A DNA stretch of 64,000 bases, from assembly GCF_015220045.1 (NCBI RefSeq), contig NZ_JADBGB010000001.1, positions 897,001 to 961,000 of the forward strand. The letters run 5' to 3'. Below are positions 1 through 7,535 of this stretch, in pieces. Numbering within the stretch: position 1 is the stretch's first letter; the number at the start of each line of letters is the position of its first letter. This stretch comes from Marivivens aquimaris (GTDB taxonomy: Bacteria; Pseudomonadota; Alphaproteobacteria; Rhodobacterales; Rhodobacteraceae). Below the pieces are notes generated by a model that had not been told where the DNA came from, ran no database searches, and saw nothing but the letters and a program-made list of their open reading frames with translations. A program made the translations under genes and the position numbers.

Positions 1-654
1 GAAGGCATCGACGAAAACGGTCGCCCGATCTTCAACGAAGACAACCGTCCGGGTAACCCCGCCGACTCCGTCGATGGCGCACGCGGCGAGATGGTTTTTG
101 CCTCGCCGTCGTTCCTTGGCGGTAAGAACTGGATGCCGATGGCCTACAGCCAGAACACCGGCCTGTTCTATGTTCCGTCGAACGAATGGGGCATGGATAT
201 CTGGGACGAGCCCGTCACCTACAAGGCAGGCGCGGCGTACCTTGGTGCCGGCTTCACGATTAAGCCCAACTACGAAGACCACATCGGCAGCCTGAAGGCG
301 ATCGACCCGCAGACCGGCGAATGGATGTGGGAATACCAGAACGAAGCTCCGCTCTGGGGCGGCGTTATGACGACCGCTGGCGGTCTGGTGTTCTTCGGCA
401 CGCCCGAGGGCGAGTTCATCGCGCTCGACGACACCACCGGCGAGAAGCTGTGGTCGTTCCAGACCGGCTCGGGCATCGTTGGCCAGCCTGTCACTTGGGA
501 AGCCGACGGCGAGCAGTATGTCTCGGTCGTATCGGGCTGGGGCGGCGCTGTTCCGCTCTGGGGCGGCGAAGTTGCCAAGAAGGTCAACTACCTGAACCAG
601 GGTGGTACCGTCTGGACCTTCAAACTGCCCGAAGCACTTGCCATGGCGAACTGA
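1..654 (+). CDS. PQQ-dependent methanol/ethanol-type dehydrogenase, C-terminal part
   Basis: Periplasmic quinoprotein alcohol dehydrogenase, oxidising an alcohol to an aldehyde with electrons passed to a c-type cytochrome. The 5' end lies outside the window; about 217 C-terminal residues remain. Seen: the [20 protein letters not shown] block, a beta-propeller tryptophan-docking repeat ([20 protein letters not shown]), [13 protein letters not shown] and the closing [10 protein letters not shown], all typical of the XoxF/ExaA family. The catalytic and metal-binding region (Ca versus lanthanide Asp) is not in the window, so the subclass cannot be decided. The PedF-like cytochrome and the PQQ-associated transport genes downstream favour an ethanol-type enzyme. 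A hairpin terminator follows the stop. Confidence 0.93.
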   Translation, partial: EGIDENGRPIFNEDNRPGNPADSVDGARGEMVFASPSFLGGKNWMPMAYSQNTGLFYVPSNEWGMDIWDEPVTYKAGAAYLGAGFTIKPNYEDHIGSLKAIDPQTGEWMWEYQNEAPLWGGVMTTAGGLVFFGTPEGEFIALDDTTGEKLWSFQTGSGIVGQPVTWEADGEQYVSVVSGWGGAVPLWGGEVAKKVNYLNQGGTVWTFKLPEALAMAN

Positions 655-679
655 CCCCCTCCGGTCATCGTCCGCAAGG

Positions 680-712
680 CGCGCCATCCGAAAGGGTGGC
701 GCGTTTTGTTTG
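680..712 (+). terminator. Rho-independent terminator of the quinoprotein dehydrogenase gene
   Basis: A 10-bp stem (680-689 with 694-703, one G-T pair) closes on a GAAA tetraloop and is followed by TTTTGTTT. It lies 26 bases after the stop codon. Confidence 0.88.
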
Positions 713-742
713 GAGATTTGATATTTGGGTGATCGGCACGCA

Positions 743-772
743 TGAAAAAGCCCCGCTTGATGGCGGGGCTTT
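743..772 (-). terminator. Terminator of the leftward ABC exporter operon
   Basis: Arms 747-756 and 763-772 form a 10-bp GC-rich stem with a six-base loop. On the minus strand the hairpin ends in a run of T. It sits 13 bases beyond the stop of the ABC-2 permease gene, back to back with the terminator of the rightward dehydrogenase gene. Confidence 0.85.
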
Positions 773-784
773 CGATTGTCCGGT

Positions 785-1573
785 TCAGCCTTTACGGGAC
801 TGGACGCCTCTGGCTGGATCATAGCCCCAAACCGCGATGCCTGCGAAGACGATGAGCGCCAGGAGCGTCCATGCAAGGGCGGGAAGGTTGAGTTGTCCGT
901 AAAGCGCGAAACGGATCATCTCGACCGCTTGGGTGAACGGATTGACCGCGCAGAGGTCTGCAAGAAGCGGGCTCGCCTCGCGCATCTTCCACAGCGGGTA
1001 GAGCGCGGATGACATGAAGAACATCGGGAAGATGACGAAATTCATCACCCCTGCGAAGTTCTCCAACTGGCGGATGACGGACGACAGCATGAGGCCGAGT
1101 GCGCCCAGCATCAGGCCGGTCACCAGCAGCGCGGGCAGCACGGCGAAATAGCCGACAACGGGCGGGCGAATGCCCCAGATCGCCGCGATGCCGAGGAAGA
1201 TCATGCACTGGAGGATCGACACGAATGTGCCCGCCAGCAGCTTTGCCATCAGGAGCCACCAGCGCGGCAGCGGCGAGGTCAACAGGAGCCGCATCGACCC
1301 CATTTCGCGGTCGTAGACTAGTGAAAGAGATGACTGCATCCCGTTGAAAAGACATATCATTCCGAGAAGTCCGGGAATGATGTAGGTCTCGTAGGTGATG
1401 TAGGTCTGATAGGGCGGCGTGATCGACAGGCCGAGCGCCGCGCGAAAGCCTGCCGCGAAGATGAACAGCCACACCAGCGGCCTGACGAGCGCCGCAACTA
1501 GCCGTCCGCGTTGGCCAATGAACCGCAGCGCCTCACGGTGGAGGATGGCGCGCAGGGCAATGAGCCAGCTCAT
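785..1573 (-). CDS. ABC-2 type permease of the PQQ alcohol-oxidation cluster (PedC-like)
   Basis: Membrane subunit of an ABC exporter, 262 residues with about six hydrophobic segments and the ABC-2 layout (cytoplasmic N-terminal helix, then EMGSMRLLLTSPLPRWWLL and paired C-terminal helices). Its start overlaps the stop of the upstream ATPase gene by four bases, so the two are translationally coupled. Such permease-ATPase pairs commonly accompany PQQ-dependent alcohol dehydrogenases in alphaproteobacteria and pseudomonads (ped cluster). The exported substrate is unknown; PQQ or a signalling compound are guesses. Confidence 0.85.
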   Translation of the reverse strand: MSWLIALRAILHREALRFIGQRGRLVAALVRPLVWLFIFAAGFRAALGLSITPPYQTYITYETYIIPGLLGMICLFNGMQSSLSLVYDREMGSMRLLLTSPLPRWWLLMAKLLAGTFVSILQCMIFLGIAAIWGIRPPVVGYFAVLPALLVTGLMLGALGLMLSSVIRQLENFAGVMNFVIFPMFFMSSALYPLWKMREASPLLADLCAVNPFTQAVEMIRFALYGQLNLPALAWTLLALIVFAGIAVWGYDPARGVQSRKG

Positions 1574-2292
1574 AGCGCGTCCTCTCCGGTCATCTGCAGA
1601 AAACGGTTAGAGAGGCTCATCTCGCCGCGAATATCGCCTGCCGTCCCGCGCGCCAGCAGTTGCCCGCGGTGGAGAATAGCGAGGTCGTCGTTATCGCGTA
1701 CTTCGTCTGTCAGGTGCGTTGCCCAAAGGACCGCCATCCCGTCTGCTGCCAATTCATGCGCGTAGTCCGTGATCGCCGCCCGCGCTGCCGCATCAAGGCC
1801 GACCGTCGGCTCATCGAGCAACAGAACGGCCGGGCGGTGGATCAGCGCCCGCGCCAGCTCCATCCGTCTGCGGTGGCCACCGTTCAATGAGCGAAGCTGC
1901 TCGCCCGCGCGCTCCGCCATATCCAGCCGTTCCAGCGCGGCCTCGACCCGTGCATTCGCTTCCTTGCCCGCCAGCCCATGTAGCGCAGCGAAATACAGCA
2001 GGTTCCGCCGTACTGTTAGGTCAAGGTCCATCGTCGGTTGCTGGAACACCACGCCGATTTTCGCGAGCGCCTTACGCGGTGACTTCGCGAGGTCATGGCC
2101 CGCCACGGTGATCTGTCCGCTGGGTGCCACGAAGAGCCGTGTCAGCAGTGAGAACAACGTGGATTTCCCTGCGCCATTCGGCCCCAACAAAGCGCAAAAC
2201 CGCCCCGAAGGGACGGTCAGCGTGAGGTCATTCAGGGCCGTCTTCGCCCCGTAGCGGTAGCTTATGCCACGGATCGAAAGCCCGCCCGTCAT
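1570..2292 (-). CDS. ABC transporter ATP-binding protein, PQQ-associated
   Basis: ATPase partner of the adjoining ABC-2 permease, 240 residues. Walker A GPNGAGKST is at 37-45 and Walker B with the catalytic Glu at about 156-161 (LLLDEPTVGLD). The signature is LNGGH at 136-140 rather than LSGGQ, a variation usual in ABC-2 exporters. It lies in a leftward operon with two secreted proteins and a periplasmic binding protein (2303-4888), all families that co-occur with quinoprotein alcohol dehydrogenases. Confidence 0.88.
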   Translation of the reverse strand: MTGGLSIRGISYRYGAKTALNDLTLTVPSGRFCALLGPNGAGKSTLFSLLTRLFVAPSGQITVAGHDLAKSPRKALAKIGVVFQQPTMDLDLTVRRNLLYFAALHGLAGKEANARVEAALERLDMAERAGEQLRSLNGGHRRRMELARALIHRPAVLLLDEPTVGLDAAARAAITDYAHELAADGMAVLWATHLTDEVRDNDDLAILHRGQLLARGTAGDIRGEMSLSNRFLQMTGEDAL

Positions 2293-2302
2293 GTGTCAGC
2301 CC

Positions 2303-2725
2303 TTATTCAATCGTGATTTCAACGCGCTGGGTCTCTCCGGTCGTGCCGGGGATCGCGAGGGAGTAACGCCCTGGTTTGATCGCGATAAAGGACATCTCCA
2401 ACGTACCTTCGTCGTCAAACTCGAATGAACTGAGGCCCATCGGGCGGACTTCGATGTCGTTGATGACTACTTCGTTCACCCAGATCGCACGGAAGAAACC
2501 CGCACCTTCGAGGGCGAGCTCTGCGCTGCCGTCCGCTTCGATCTCCAACGTGTAGTAAGTGCCAGAGGTCAGGTTCAGCGGCGCTTCGGACACCGGCACG
2601 CCCGACGAGAGCGTCAGCGGCGGCAGGTCAACGCGGTTGGCTTTGGCCAGAAGGCCGGCGGTCTGCGCATTGGCGCTGAGGGGCAGCGCGAGCAGGGCGG
2701 CGAGCAAGAGTGCTTTCATCTTCAT
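2303..2725 (-). CDS. Secreted hypothetical protein of the PQQ alcohol-oxidation operon
   Basis: A 140-residue protein with a clear Sec signal peptide (MKMKALLLAALLALPLSANA). The rest is mostly beta-strand-like with no cysteine or metal motif that I can see. It lies 3 bases after the beta-propeller gene and 10 bases before the ATPase gene, so it is part of the operon. Similar small secreted proteins occur at this place in ped-type clusters, but I cannot assign a function. It may be a periplasmic partner of the beta-propeller. Confidence 0.75.
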   Translation of the reverse strand: MKMKALLLAALLALPLSANAQTAGLLAKANRVDLPPLTLSSGVPVSEAPLNLTSGTYYTLEIEADGSAELALEGAGFFRAIWVNEVVINDIEVRPMGLSSFEFDDEGTLEMSFIAIKPGRYSLAIPGTTGETQRVEITIE

Positions 2726-2728
2726 TCC

Positions 2729-3697
2729 TCAGTTCGACGTGGGCCGCATCGCCGCGCCCCAAGGGAAGCGGCCGACCTTGATGGATTTGATTGCTTCCTC
2801 GCGCGCGACGTCGATGACAGTCACATCGCCTGAGACACCATTCGTGGTGAAAAGCTGCGTCTGATCGGGCGAATAGGCCATGTGCCAGACGCGGCGACCG
2901 ACGAGGATGTATTTCTCGACCTCCAGCGTTTCGGCATTCACAACGGCCACGTGGTTCGACGGACCCAGCGCGACGTAGACCTTGGTCTGGTCCGGCGAGA
3001 ATTTCATGCCGACAGGCTGGATCAGATCGTCGTTCACCCCCTGAATGGCAAAGCGGACTTTGCCGACTTCGCTCTGGTCAGCCACATTGAACACAGTGAT
3101 CGTCCCGCCGATTTCCGAGCTGACCCAGACCTTCGTCCCGTCCTCGGTGAACTCCGCATGGCGAGGGCGTGCGTCGACGAGCGTGTTGGCGAACAGCTCG
3201 TGGGTCGACGTGTCGATCCAATGCGCCATATTGGTCGTCTCGGACGTGGTGATGACGATCTTGCCGTCAGGACTGACAGCCATGCCTTCGGGCTCGATGC
3301 CGACGTTGATCTGGGCAACCACGCGGCGGGTTTCGGTGTCGACGACAGTTGTGACCGCATCATCCTCGTTCGCGATGTAGAGGTGCCGGTTATCGGGGTG
3401 CAGAATGAACTGCTCGGGGTCTTCGCCCGACGGCAGATCGCGCAGGATTTCACCCGTGTTCGGGTCCATGACCTGCACGGTGTCGCTATCGGAGGCGCAG
3501 ATATAAAGCCGCGTGTAGTCATGCGAGAACGTCACACCGCGCGGGCGTTCGCCTGTCGGGTAGGTCTGGACGACCTCCAGCGTGTCCACGTCGATCACGC
3601 TCACGGTGTCGTCTTTTTCATTCGTCACCCAGATTTGCCCGTCCGCCATGGCGGTGGAGGCAAGCAGCGTGAAGGCAAGCGCGGAGATGCGGCGCAT
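2729..3697 (-). CDS. PQQ-dependent catabolism-associated YVTN beta-propeller protein
   Basis: A 322-residue secreted protein with signal peptide MRRISALAFTLLASTAMA. It consists of repeated about 42-residue blades of the YVTN type (for example DDTVSVIDVDTLEVVQTYPT, DVTVIDVAREEAIKSIKVG). Members of this family are found next to quinoprotein alcohol dehydrogenases; a scaffold or carrier role in the periplasm is assumed, not shown. It is separated by only 3 bases from the upstream binding-protein gene. Confidence 0.88.
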   Translation of the reverse strand: MRRISALAFTLLASTAMADGQIWVTNEKDDTVSVIDVDTLEVVQTYPTGERPRGVTFSHDYTRLYICASDSDTVQVMDPNTGEILRDLPSGEDPEQFILHPDNRHLYIANEDDAVTTVVDTETRRVVAQINVGIEPEGMAVSPDGKIVITTSETTNMAHWIDTSTHELFANTLVDARPRHAEFTEDGTKVWVSSEIGGTITVFNVADQSEVGKVRFAIQGVNDDLIQPVGMKFSPDQTKVYVALGPSNHVAVVNAETLEVEKYILVGRRVWHMAYSPDQTQLFTTNGVSGDVTVIDVAREEAIKSIKVGRFPWGAAMRPTSN

Positions 3698-3700
3698 GGG

Positions 3701-4888
3701 TTACTCCTGAAATGCGGTGCAAGCGCTCTCGGCCTCGTCGAGGCCAAGGCTGTCGGTTTCGTTGCGGTGGTGCAAAAAGCCCTCGACCGGAGCCAGCGTG
3801 ACCAGTGCGCGGTCATTCACAACGGCAATGGGCTGGCGCATCTGGCCGTTCCAATGGCGGAACGTGAGCGCGCGGCCCTTGAAGCCGTCGAGCTGGAAAT
3901 CGTCCGACAGGAAGTAGTCGCGCAGCACGGCAGGATCGGTGCTGGAGGTGCGCGTCACCGCCTCTCCGATCGCGCGAACGGCGGTCCAAGCGGCGTAGTC
4001 CTGCGAGCGCATGTTGCGGCCCGTGGCGTCCTCGAAACGGTTCTGAAGCTGCACGGCGCCCCACGCCTCGATCACGCTGGCCCAGCCTTCGGCGCGCAGG
4101 CCGTGGGTGCCAGCAACAGGGCGGGGCAGCCACGTGTTGTGCAGCACGTAGCGCCCGAAATCGTCGGTCGGATCGGCGACCAGCAGTAGGTCGTGGTCGG
4201 GCAGATCCTGCGTGAAGCGTGGGATTTCCGACATCGTCGACTCGCGCAGGTCCGTATCAAATGTCCATACTTTCTCGGCCTTGAAGCGCATCCCGAATTT
4301 GCGGGCGGAACTGCGCAGCGCCTCGGCGAAACGGGCGTCATCCTCGCGCGGCCCGACGATCATGGCGAGGTCGGTCCACTGCCGCGCGACCAGTACTTGC
4401 ATCAGCGCATCGGTACGTGCCGCGTCCTCTGGAACCGTGTGCAGCAGGTTCGCACGGCAATCGGCGGACCGCAGTCGCGCCTCACCGGATGAGACATTGA
4501 AAACCACCGTTCCCGCACTTGCGGCAAGGTCGGCGGCGGCGAGGATTTCCTCCGCGCCTCCTTCGACCAGAACAACCGGATAATCCGCGATAACCTCGCG
4601 AGCGGCCCCCGAAAAATCACCGTCAGGCGGCACGCTCACATAGTCGAGGTGATACGTCTGCCCGAGGAACCGTCCGGTCGTCTGGTTGTCGCCCAGAGCA
4701 AGCTCCGCACCCGCGATCCCGAGGTCATCGGGGATCGGATCGAGGTTCGACAGCACCGGCGGGTGGTCGATTTCCTGCCGCAGGTAAAGGATTGGAACGT
4801 CAAGAGAAGTTGCGTTCTGCGCAGCCGCTATCGTCGCGGATTCCACCGCCAGTAGCGAAGCCGCACCGATCAGAAACGTTGCCCGCAT
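3701..4888 (-). CDS. PQQ-associated branched-chain-amino-acid-type ABC substrate-binding protein
   Basis: Periplasmic binding protein of the leucine-binding (type 1) fold, 395 residues, first gene of the leftward operon. I place the start at 4888 because GGGAGAGAGG stands five bases before that ATG and the protein then begins with a signal peptide (MRATFLIGAASLLAVESATI). An in-frame ATG at 4912 would precede the ribosome site. Homologues belong to a subfamily known only from PQQ-alcohol clusters. The ligand is unknown, and no matching inner-membrane permease of the Liv type is nearby. Confidence 0.84.
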   Translation of the reverse strand: MRATFLIGAASLLAVESATIAAAQNATSLDVPILYLRQEIDHPPVLSNLDPIPDDLGIAGAELALGDNQTTGRFLGQTYHLDYVSVPPDGDFSGAAREVIADYPVVLVEGGAEEILAAADLAASAGTVVFNVSSGEARLRSADCRANLLHTVPEDAARTDALMQVLVARQWTDLAMIVGPREDDARFAEALRSSARKFGMRFKAEKVWTFDTDLRESTMSEIPRFTQDLPDHDLLLVADPTDDFGRYVLHNTWLPRPVAGTHGLRAEGWASVIEAWGAVQLQNRFEDATGRNMRSQDYAAWTAVRAIGEAVTRTSSTDPAVLRDYFLSDDFQLDGFKGRALTFRHWNGQMRQPIAVVNDRALVTLAPVEGFLHHRNETDSLGLDEAESACTAFQE

Positions 4889-5050
4889 AGTCCTCTCTCC
4901 CTCGGCCTTCATGTTCGTTTTACGGGTGGGGCGGAGCTATTGGACAATGGTCGTAAGATGGCCGTGGCTGCGGCATTTTGGGACGAAAGTCCAATTTCTA
5001 GGGCGCGGATTGATCGCTTACCAAAGTTCGCATCTTAGGGAGGAAGATCC
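4889..5050. promoter_or_regulatory. Divergent promoter region with dyad elements
   Basis: This is the space between the leftward binding-protein operon and rightward pedF. A perfect hairpin/dyad GGAC-GAAA-GTCC lies at 4981-4992. It is flanked by a wider inverted pair ATTGGAC (4939-4945) and GTCCAAT (4989-4995). A LuxR- or two-component-type activator site is a reasonable guess because such regulators control ethanol oxidation in pseudomonads. No promoter hexamers are certain. Confidence 0.4.
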
Positions 5051-5731
5051 ATGAATACCTTTACCCGCGGCCTTCTGGCTGCACTCGCTTTCTCGGGCTT
5101 TTGCTCGACCGCTTTCGGCCACGGTGACGTTGCACCGCAGCCCGTCAACACAGATGCATTGCCGGATGTGGGTGAAGAATGGCTGACCGAAAACCCGTAC
5201 CGCGCCGAAGCCGCGGGCGAGGACGTCTGGGCCGAAGCCATCATCATCGGTGACAGCGCATACAACCAGAACTGCGCCCGCTGCCACGGCCTTGGCGCGG
5301 TGTCCGGCGGTCTCGCGCCGGACCTTCGCTACCTCGAAGCCGAAGAGTACGGCGATGAATGGTTCGTCGAGCGTTTCCAGCACGGCTACACCCAAGACGG
5401 CACGACCAAAATGCCGGCGTTCGGTGAAATCCTCGGACAGAAAGCCGGCTGGGCGATCCGTACCTATATCGAAACCCGCCCCGATGACGGCGCGCTGGAT
5501 GATTACACCGCTCGCTTAACTGAAATCCGCGATACGCTTGCGGCGGGTGAAGGCGATCAGGACGCGCTCCGCTCCGAGCTCGAAGACATCTCGGCCAACG
5601 TCGAAACCGCTTCGGGCGCACCGGTGTCCGACAGCGTGGTGCGCCGCGCGGTTCTGGCGCTCGACGGGTCGGACATGGCGGCCAAGCACGCCGCCGACGC
5701 GCTGACCATCGGGCTTTCGGCAACTCACTGA
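5051..5731 (+). CDS. pedF: PedF-type cytochrome c-550
   Basis: Periplasmic electron acceptor for the quinoprotein alcohol dehydrogenase, 226 residues. A signal peptide covers about 1-23 (cleavage near AFG-HGD). The haem site is CARCH at 75-79 and the likely axial Met is Met121 in TTKMPAFGE. AGGGAGGA lies just before the ATG. The region after about residue 145 is acidic and helical and makes the protein longer than most single-haem PedF proteins; this tail may contact its dehydrogenase. The next gene begins one base after the stop. Confidence 0.88.
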   Translation: MNTFTRGLLAALAFSGFCSTAFGHGDVAPQPVNTDALPDVGEEWLTENPYRAEAAGEDVWAEAIIIGDSAYNQNCARCHGLGAVSGGLAPDLRYLEAEEYGDEWFVERFQHGYTQDGTTKMPAFGEILGQKAGWAIRTYIETRPDDGALDDYTARLTEIRDTLAAGEGDQDALRSELEDISANVETASGAPVSDSVVRRAVLALDGSDMAAKHAADALTIGLSATH

Positions 5732-5732
5732 C

Positions 5733-6665
5733 ATGGACCACCGGTTCATACTGACGGCAGTTCTGGCGGCGGGAGTTTCGACCCTCGCCGCCCAGCCCGT
5801 TCTGGCGCGCTGTGAAGGCATCGTGCCGGGTGAGCGACCGCAAAATACCGCACGTGACTACGTCGGTCAGACGATGGACGACATCATCGAACGCGGCACG
5901 CTCAACATCGCCGTTTACGAAAACCTGCCGCCCTATAGTTGGGAAGTAAACGGCGAGCCGCGCGGCGTCGATATCGAAGTCGGGCGCATCCTTGCGGAGG
6001 CTCTCGGCGTCGAGCCGGAGTTCCGCTTTGTCCAGCCTGCGGAGAACCTGCAAGGCGATCTGATGTCCTACATCTGGCGGGGAACGGTACAACGGGAACC
6101 CGTTTCGAATGTCATGCTCCGTGTGCCTTATGACAGTACGCTGACCTGCATGATCGAGCAGGTGGTCTTTACGGGGCAGTACGCCTCAGAGACCGTTGCC
6201 ATTGCCTATCGTCAGGACGCTTACCCCGACGCGATTGCGGGCGATGACCCGCGACACGAGGGCGCTCCGGTGCCTGCGTACTTCAGGTTTGATAGCGTCG
6301 CGGTGGAGAACGACACCATCGCGGACTTCTACCTGACCGCTTTTCCCGGAGCAGACCTTGCCGCCAACGTCCACCGTTACCGCACGATGGGGGCGGCGAT
6401 GGAGGCTTTGGGCGATGGTGAGACGATGGCCGCAATGGGCCCGAGAGCACAGCTTGAGTGGGGCGCTACAGATGGGGTCGCAATCCACCAGCCGCCGCTC
6501 GTCGGGTTCGCCCGCGCGACGTGGACTTTGGGCATCGGCGTCCACCACAGCCACCGTGATCTGGGCTATGCGCTGGATGACGCGATTGTCGCTGCATTGG
6601 AGGATGGCCGGATCGAGAAGGCCTATGCCGACTACGGTCTGACGTTCATTCCGCCGGAACGCTAA
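5733..6665 (+). CDS. Quinoprotein dehydrogenase-associated periplasmic binding protein (MxaJ/MoxJ-like)
   Basis: A 310-residue protein with signal peptide (MDHRFILTAVLAAGVSTLAA) and the family-3 solute-binding fold, visible in TLNIAVYENLPPYSW and RGVDIEVGRILAEALGVEP. This family accompanies methanol and ethanol quinoprotein dehydrogenases, and MxaJ/XoxJ is thought to help assemble or activate the dehydrogenase rather than to import a solute. It starts one base after pedF, so the two are co-transcribed. It converges with apbE 18 bases downstream. Confidence 0.87.
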   Translation: MDHRFILTAVLAAGVSTLAAQPVLARCEGIVPGERPQNTARDYVGQTMDDIIERGTLNIAVYENLPPYSWEVNGEPRGVDIEVGRILAEALGVEPEFRFVQPAENLQGDLMSYIWRGTVQREPVSNVMLRVPYDSTLTCMIEQVVFTGQYASETVAIAYRQDAYPDAIAGDDPRHEGAPVPAYFRFDSVAVENDTIADFYLTAFPGADLAANVHRYRTMGAAMEALGDGETMAAMGPRAQLEWGATDGVAIHQPPLVGFARATWTLGIGVHHSHRDLGYALDDAIVAALEDGRIEKAYADYGLTFIPPER

Positions 6666-6683
6666 AGCGCGAATGCAGGCGGG

Positions 6684-7535
6684 TCAGGTCACAACCGACA
6701 GACCCGCCTCGTTCTCTACCCAGATGCGGTGCAGGGTCGGCATCTTTGCGACCAGCGCAGCGATCTGCGGTTTCTCCATGAAAACCAGTCCGGTCGAAAG
6801 GCCGTCCGCGATGGCGGCACTGTCCGCCTCGACCGCGATAGCCGACCAGAGCGGAGCCTTGCCTTGCGGGTGCAGGATATGTGTCCGCCCGCCGATGGTC
6901 ATCGCGGTAGGGCGGCTGATGGCGAGGGATGTGCCACGGATCGTCGCCGCGCCGAGCGTATCAAGGCCGATCCTGTAGAGGCCGCCAAGCGCCGCGTATT
7001 CGCCCATGTTGACCAGCGCATCTGTGAACCCGCGCTCCGCTAGCCACGCTTTCACCAGATCGGCCGCGAAGCCTTGCGCGATGCCGTTGAGCGTCAGCGA
7101 CTGATCATTTCCGAGGCGCACGTGATTACCCGACAGCGAGACGCGGTCCCAGCCGATGAGCGCCTTGGTCGCATTGAGGTCGCCCCCGTCAGCAATCGCC
7201 TGCCAGAGCGGCTGGACTGTTGGATCGAACGCGCCTCCGGTGATGGCGTGGATGTCGCTGCTTAGGTGCAAAGCCTCCGCCAGCCAATCACTCACCTCCG
7301 CTTCGCCTGCGTTATTCAGGCGCTGCAATTCGGACGCCCGAAACAGCGAAAAGGTATCCTCGATCCGGTCAATGAACGCAGGCAGCTCCCACAGCGCTTC
7401 ACTGGCTCCGCGCCCATCCAGCGTAATCGACGCGTCGGCACCGAGCGCCACACCGCTCCACGTTTCGGCCATCGCGCGTCCCGTCATCACCGCAGAAACG
7501 GCAGAGATCGTCAGAAATCGGCGGCGCGTGATCAT
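6684..7535 (-). CDS. apbE: FAD:protein FMN transferase ApbE, Tat-exported
   Basis: Attaches FMN covalently to a threonine of periplasmic flavoproteins; 283 residues. I chose the ATG at 7535 because AGGAGG lies 8 bases before it and the protein then begins with a twin-arginine signal (MITRRRFLTISAVSAVMTGR). Family motifs are LNGIAQGFAADLV, LVNMGEYAALGG and the late Mg-binding segment ADSAAIADGLSTGLVFM. The gene overlaps the end of the NosR-like gene by four bases, and the FMN-binding domain of that protein is the obvious substrate. Confidence 0.93.
   Translation of the reverse strand: MITRRRFLTISAVSAVMTGRAMAETWSGVALGADASITLDGRGASEALWELPAFIDRIEDTFSLFRASELQRLNNAGEAEVSDWLAEALHLSSDIHAITGGAFDPTVQPLWQAIADGGDLNATKALIGWDRVSLSGNHVRLGNDQSLTLNGIAQGFAADLVKAWLAERGFTDALVNMGEYAALGGLYRIGLDTLGAATIRGTSLAISRPTAMTIGGRTHILHPQGKAPLWSAIAVEADSAAIADGLSTGLVFMEKPQIAALVAKMPTLHRIWVENEAGLSVVT

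Noticed and set aside
6677..6709. Inverted repeat between the MxaJ-like gene and apbE
   Set aside because: Nine-base arms with a 15-base loop, no T run in either direction, and most of it inside the apbE coding end.
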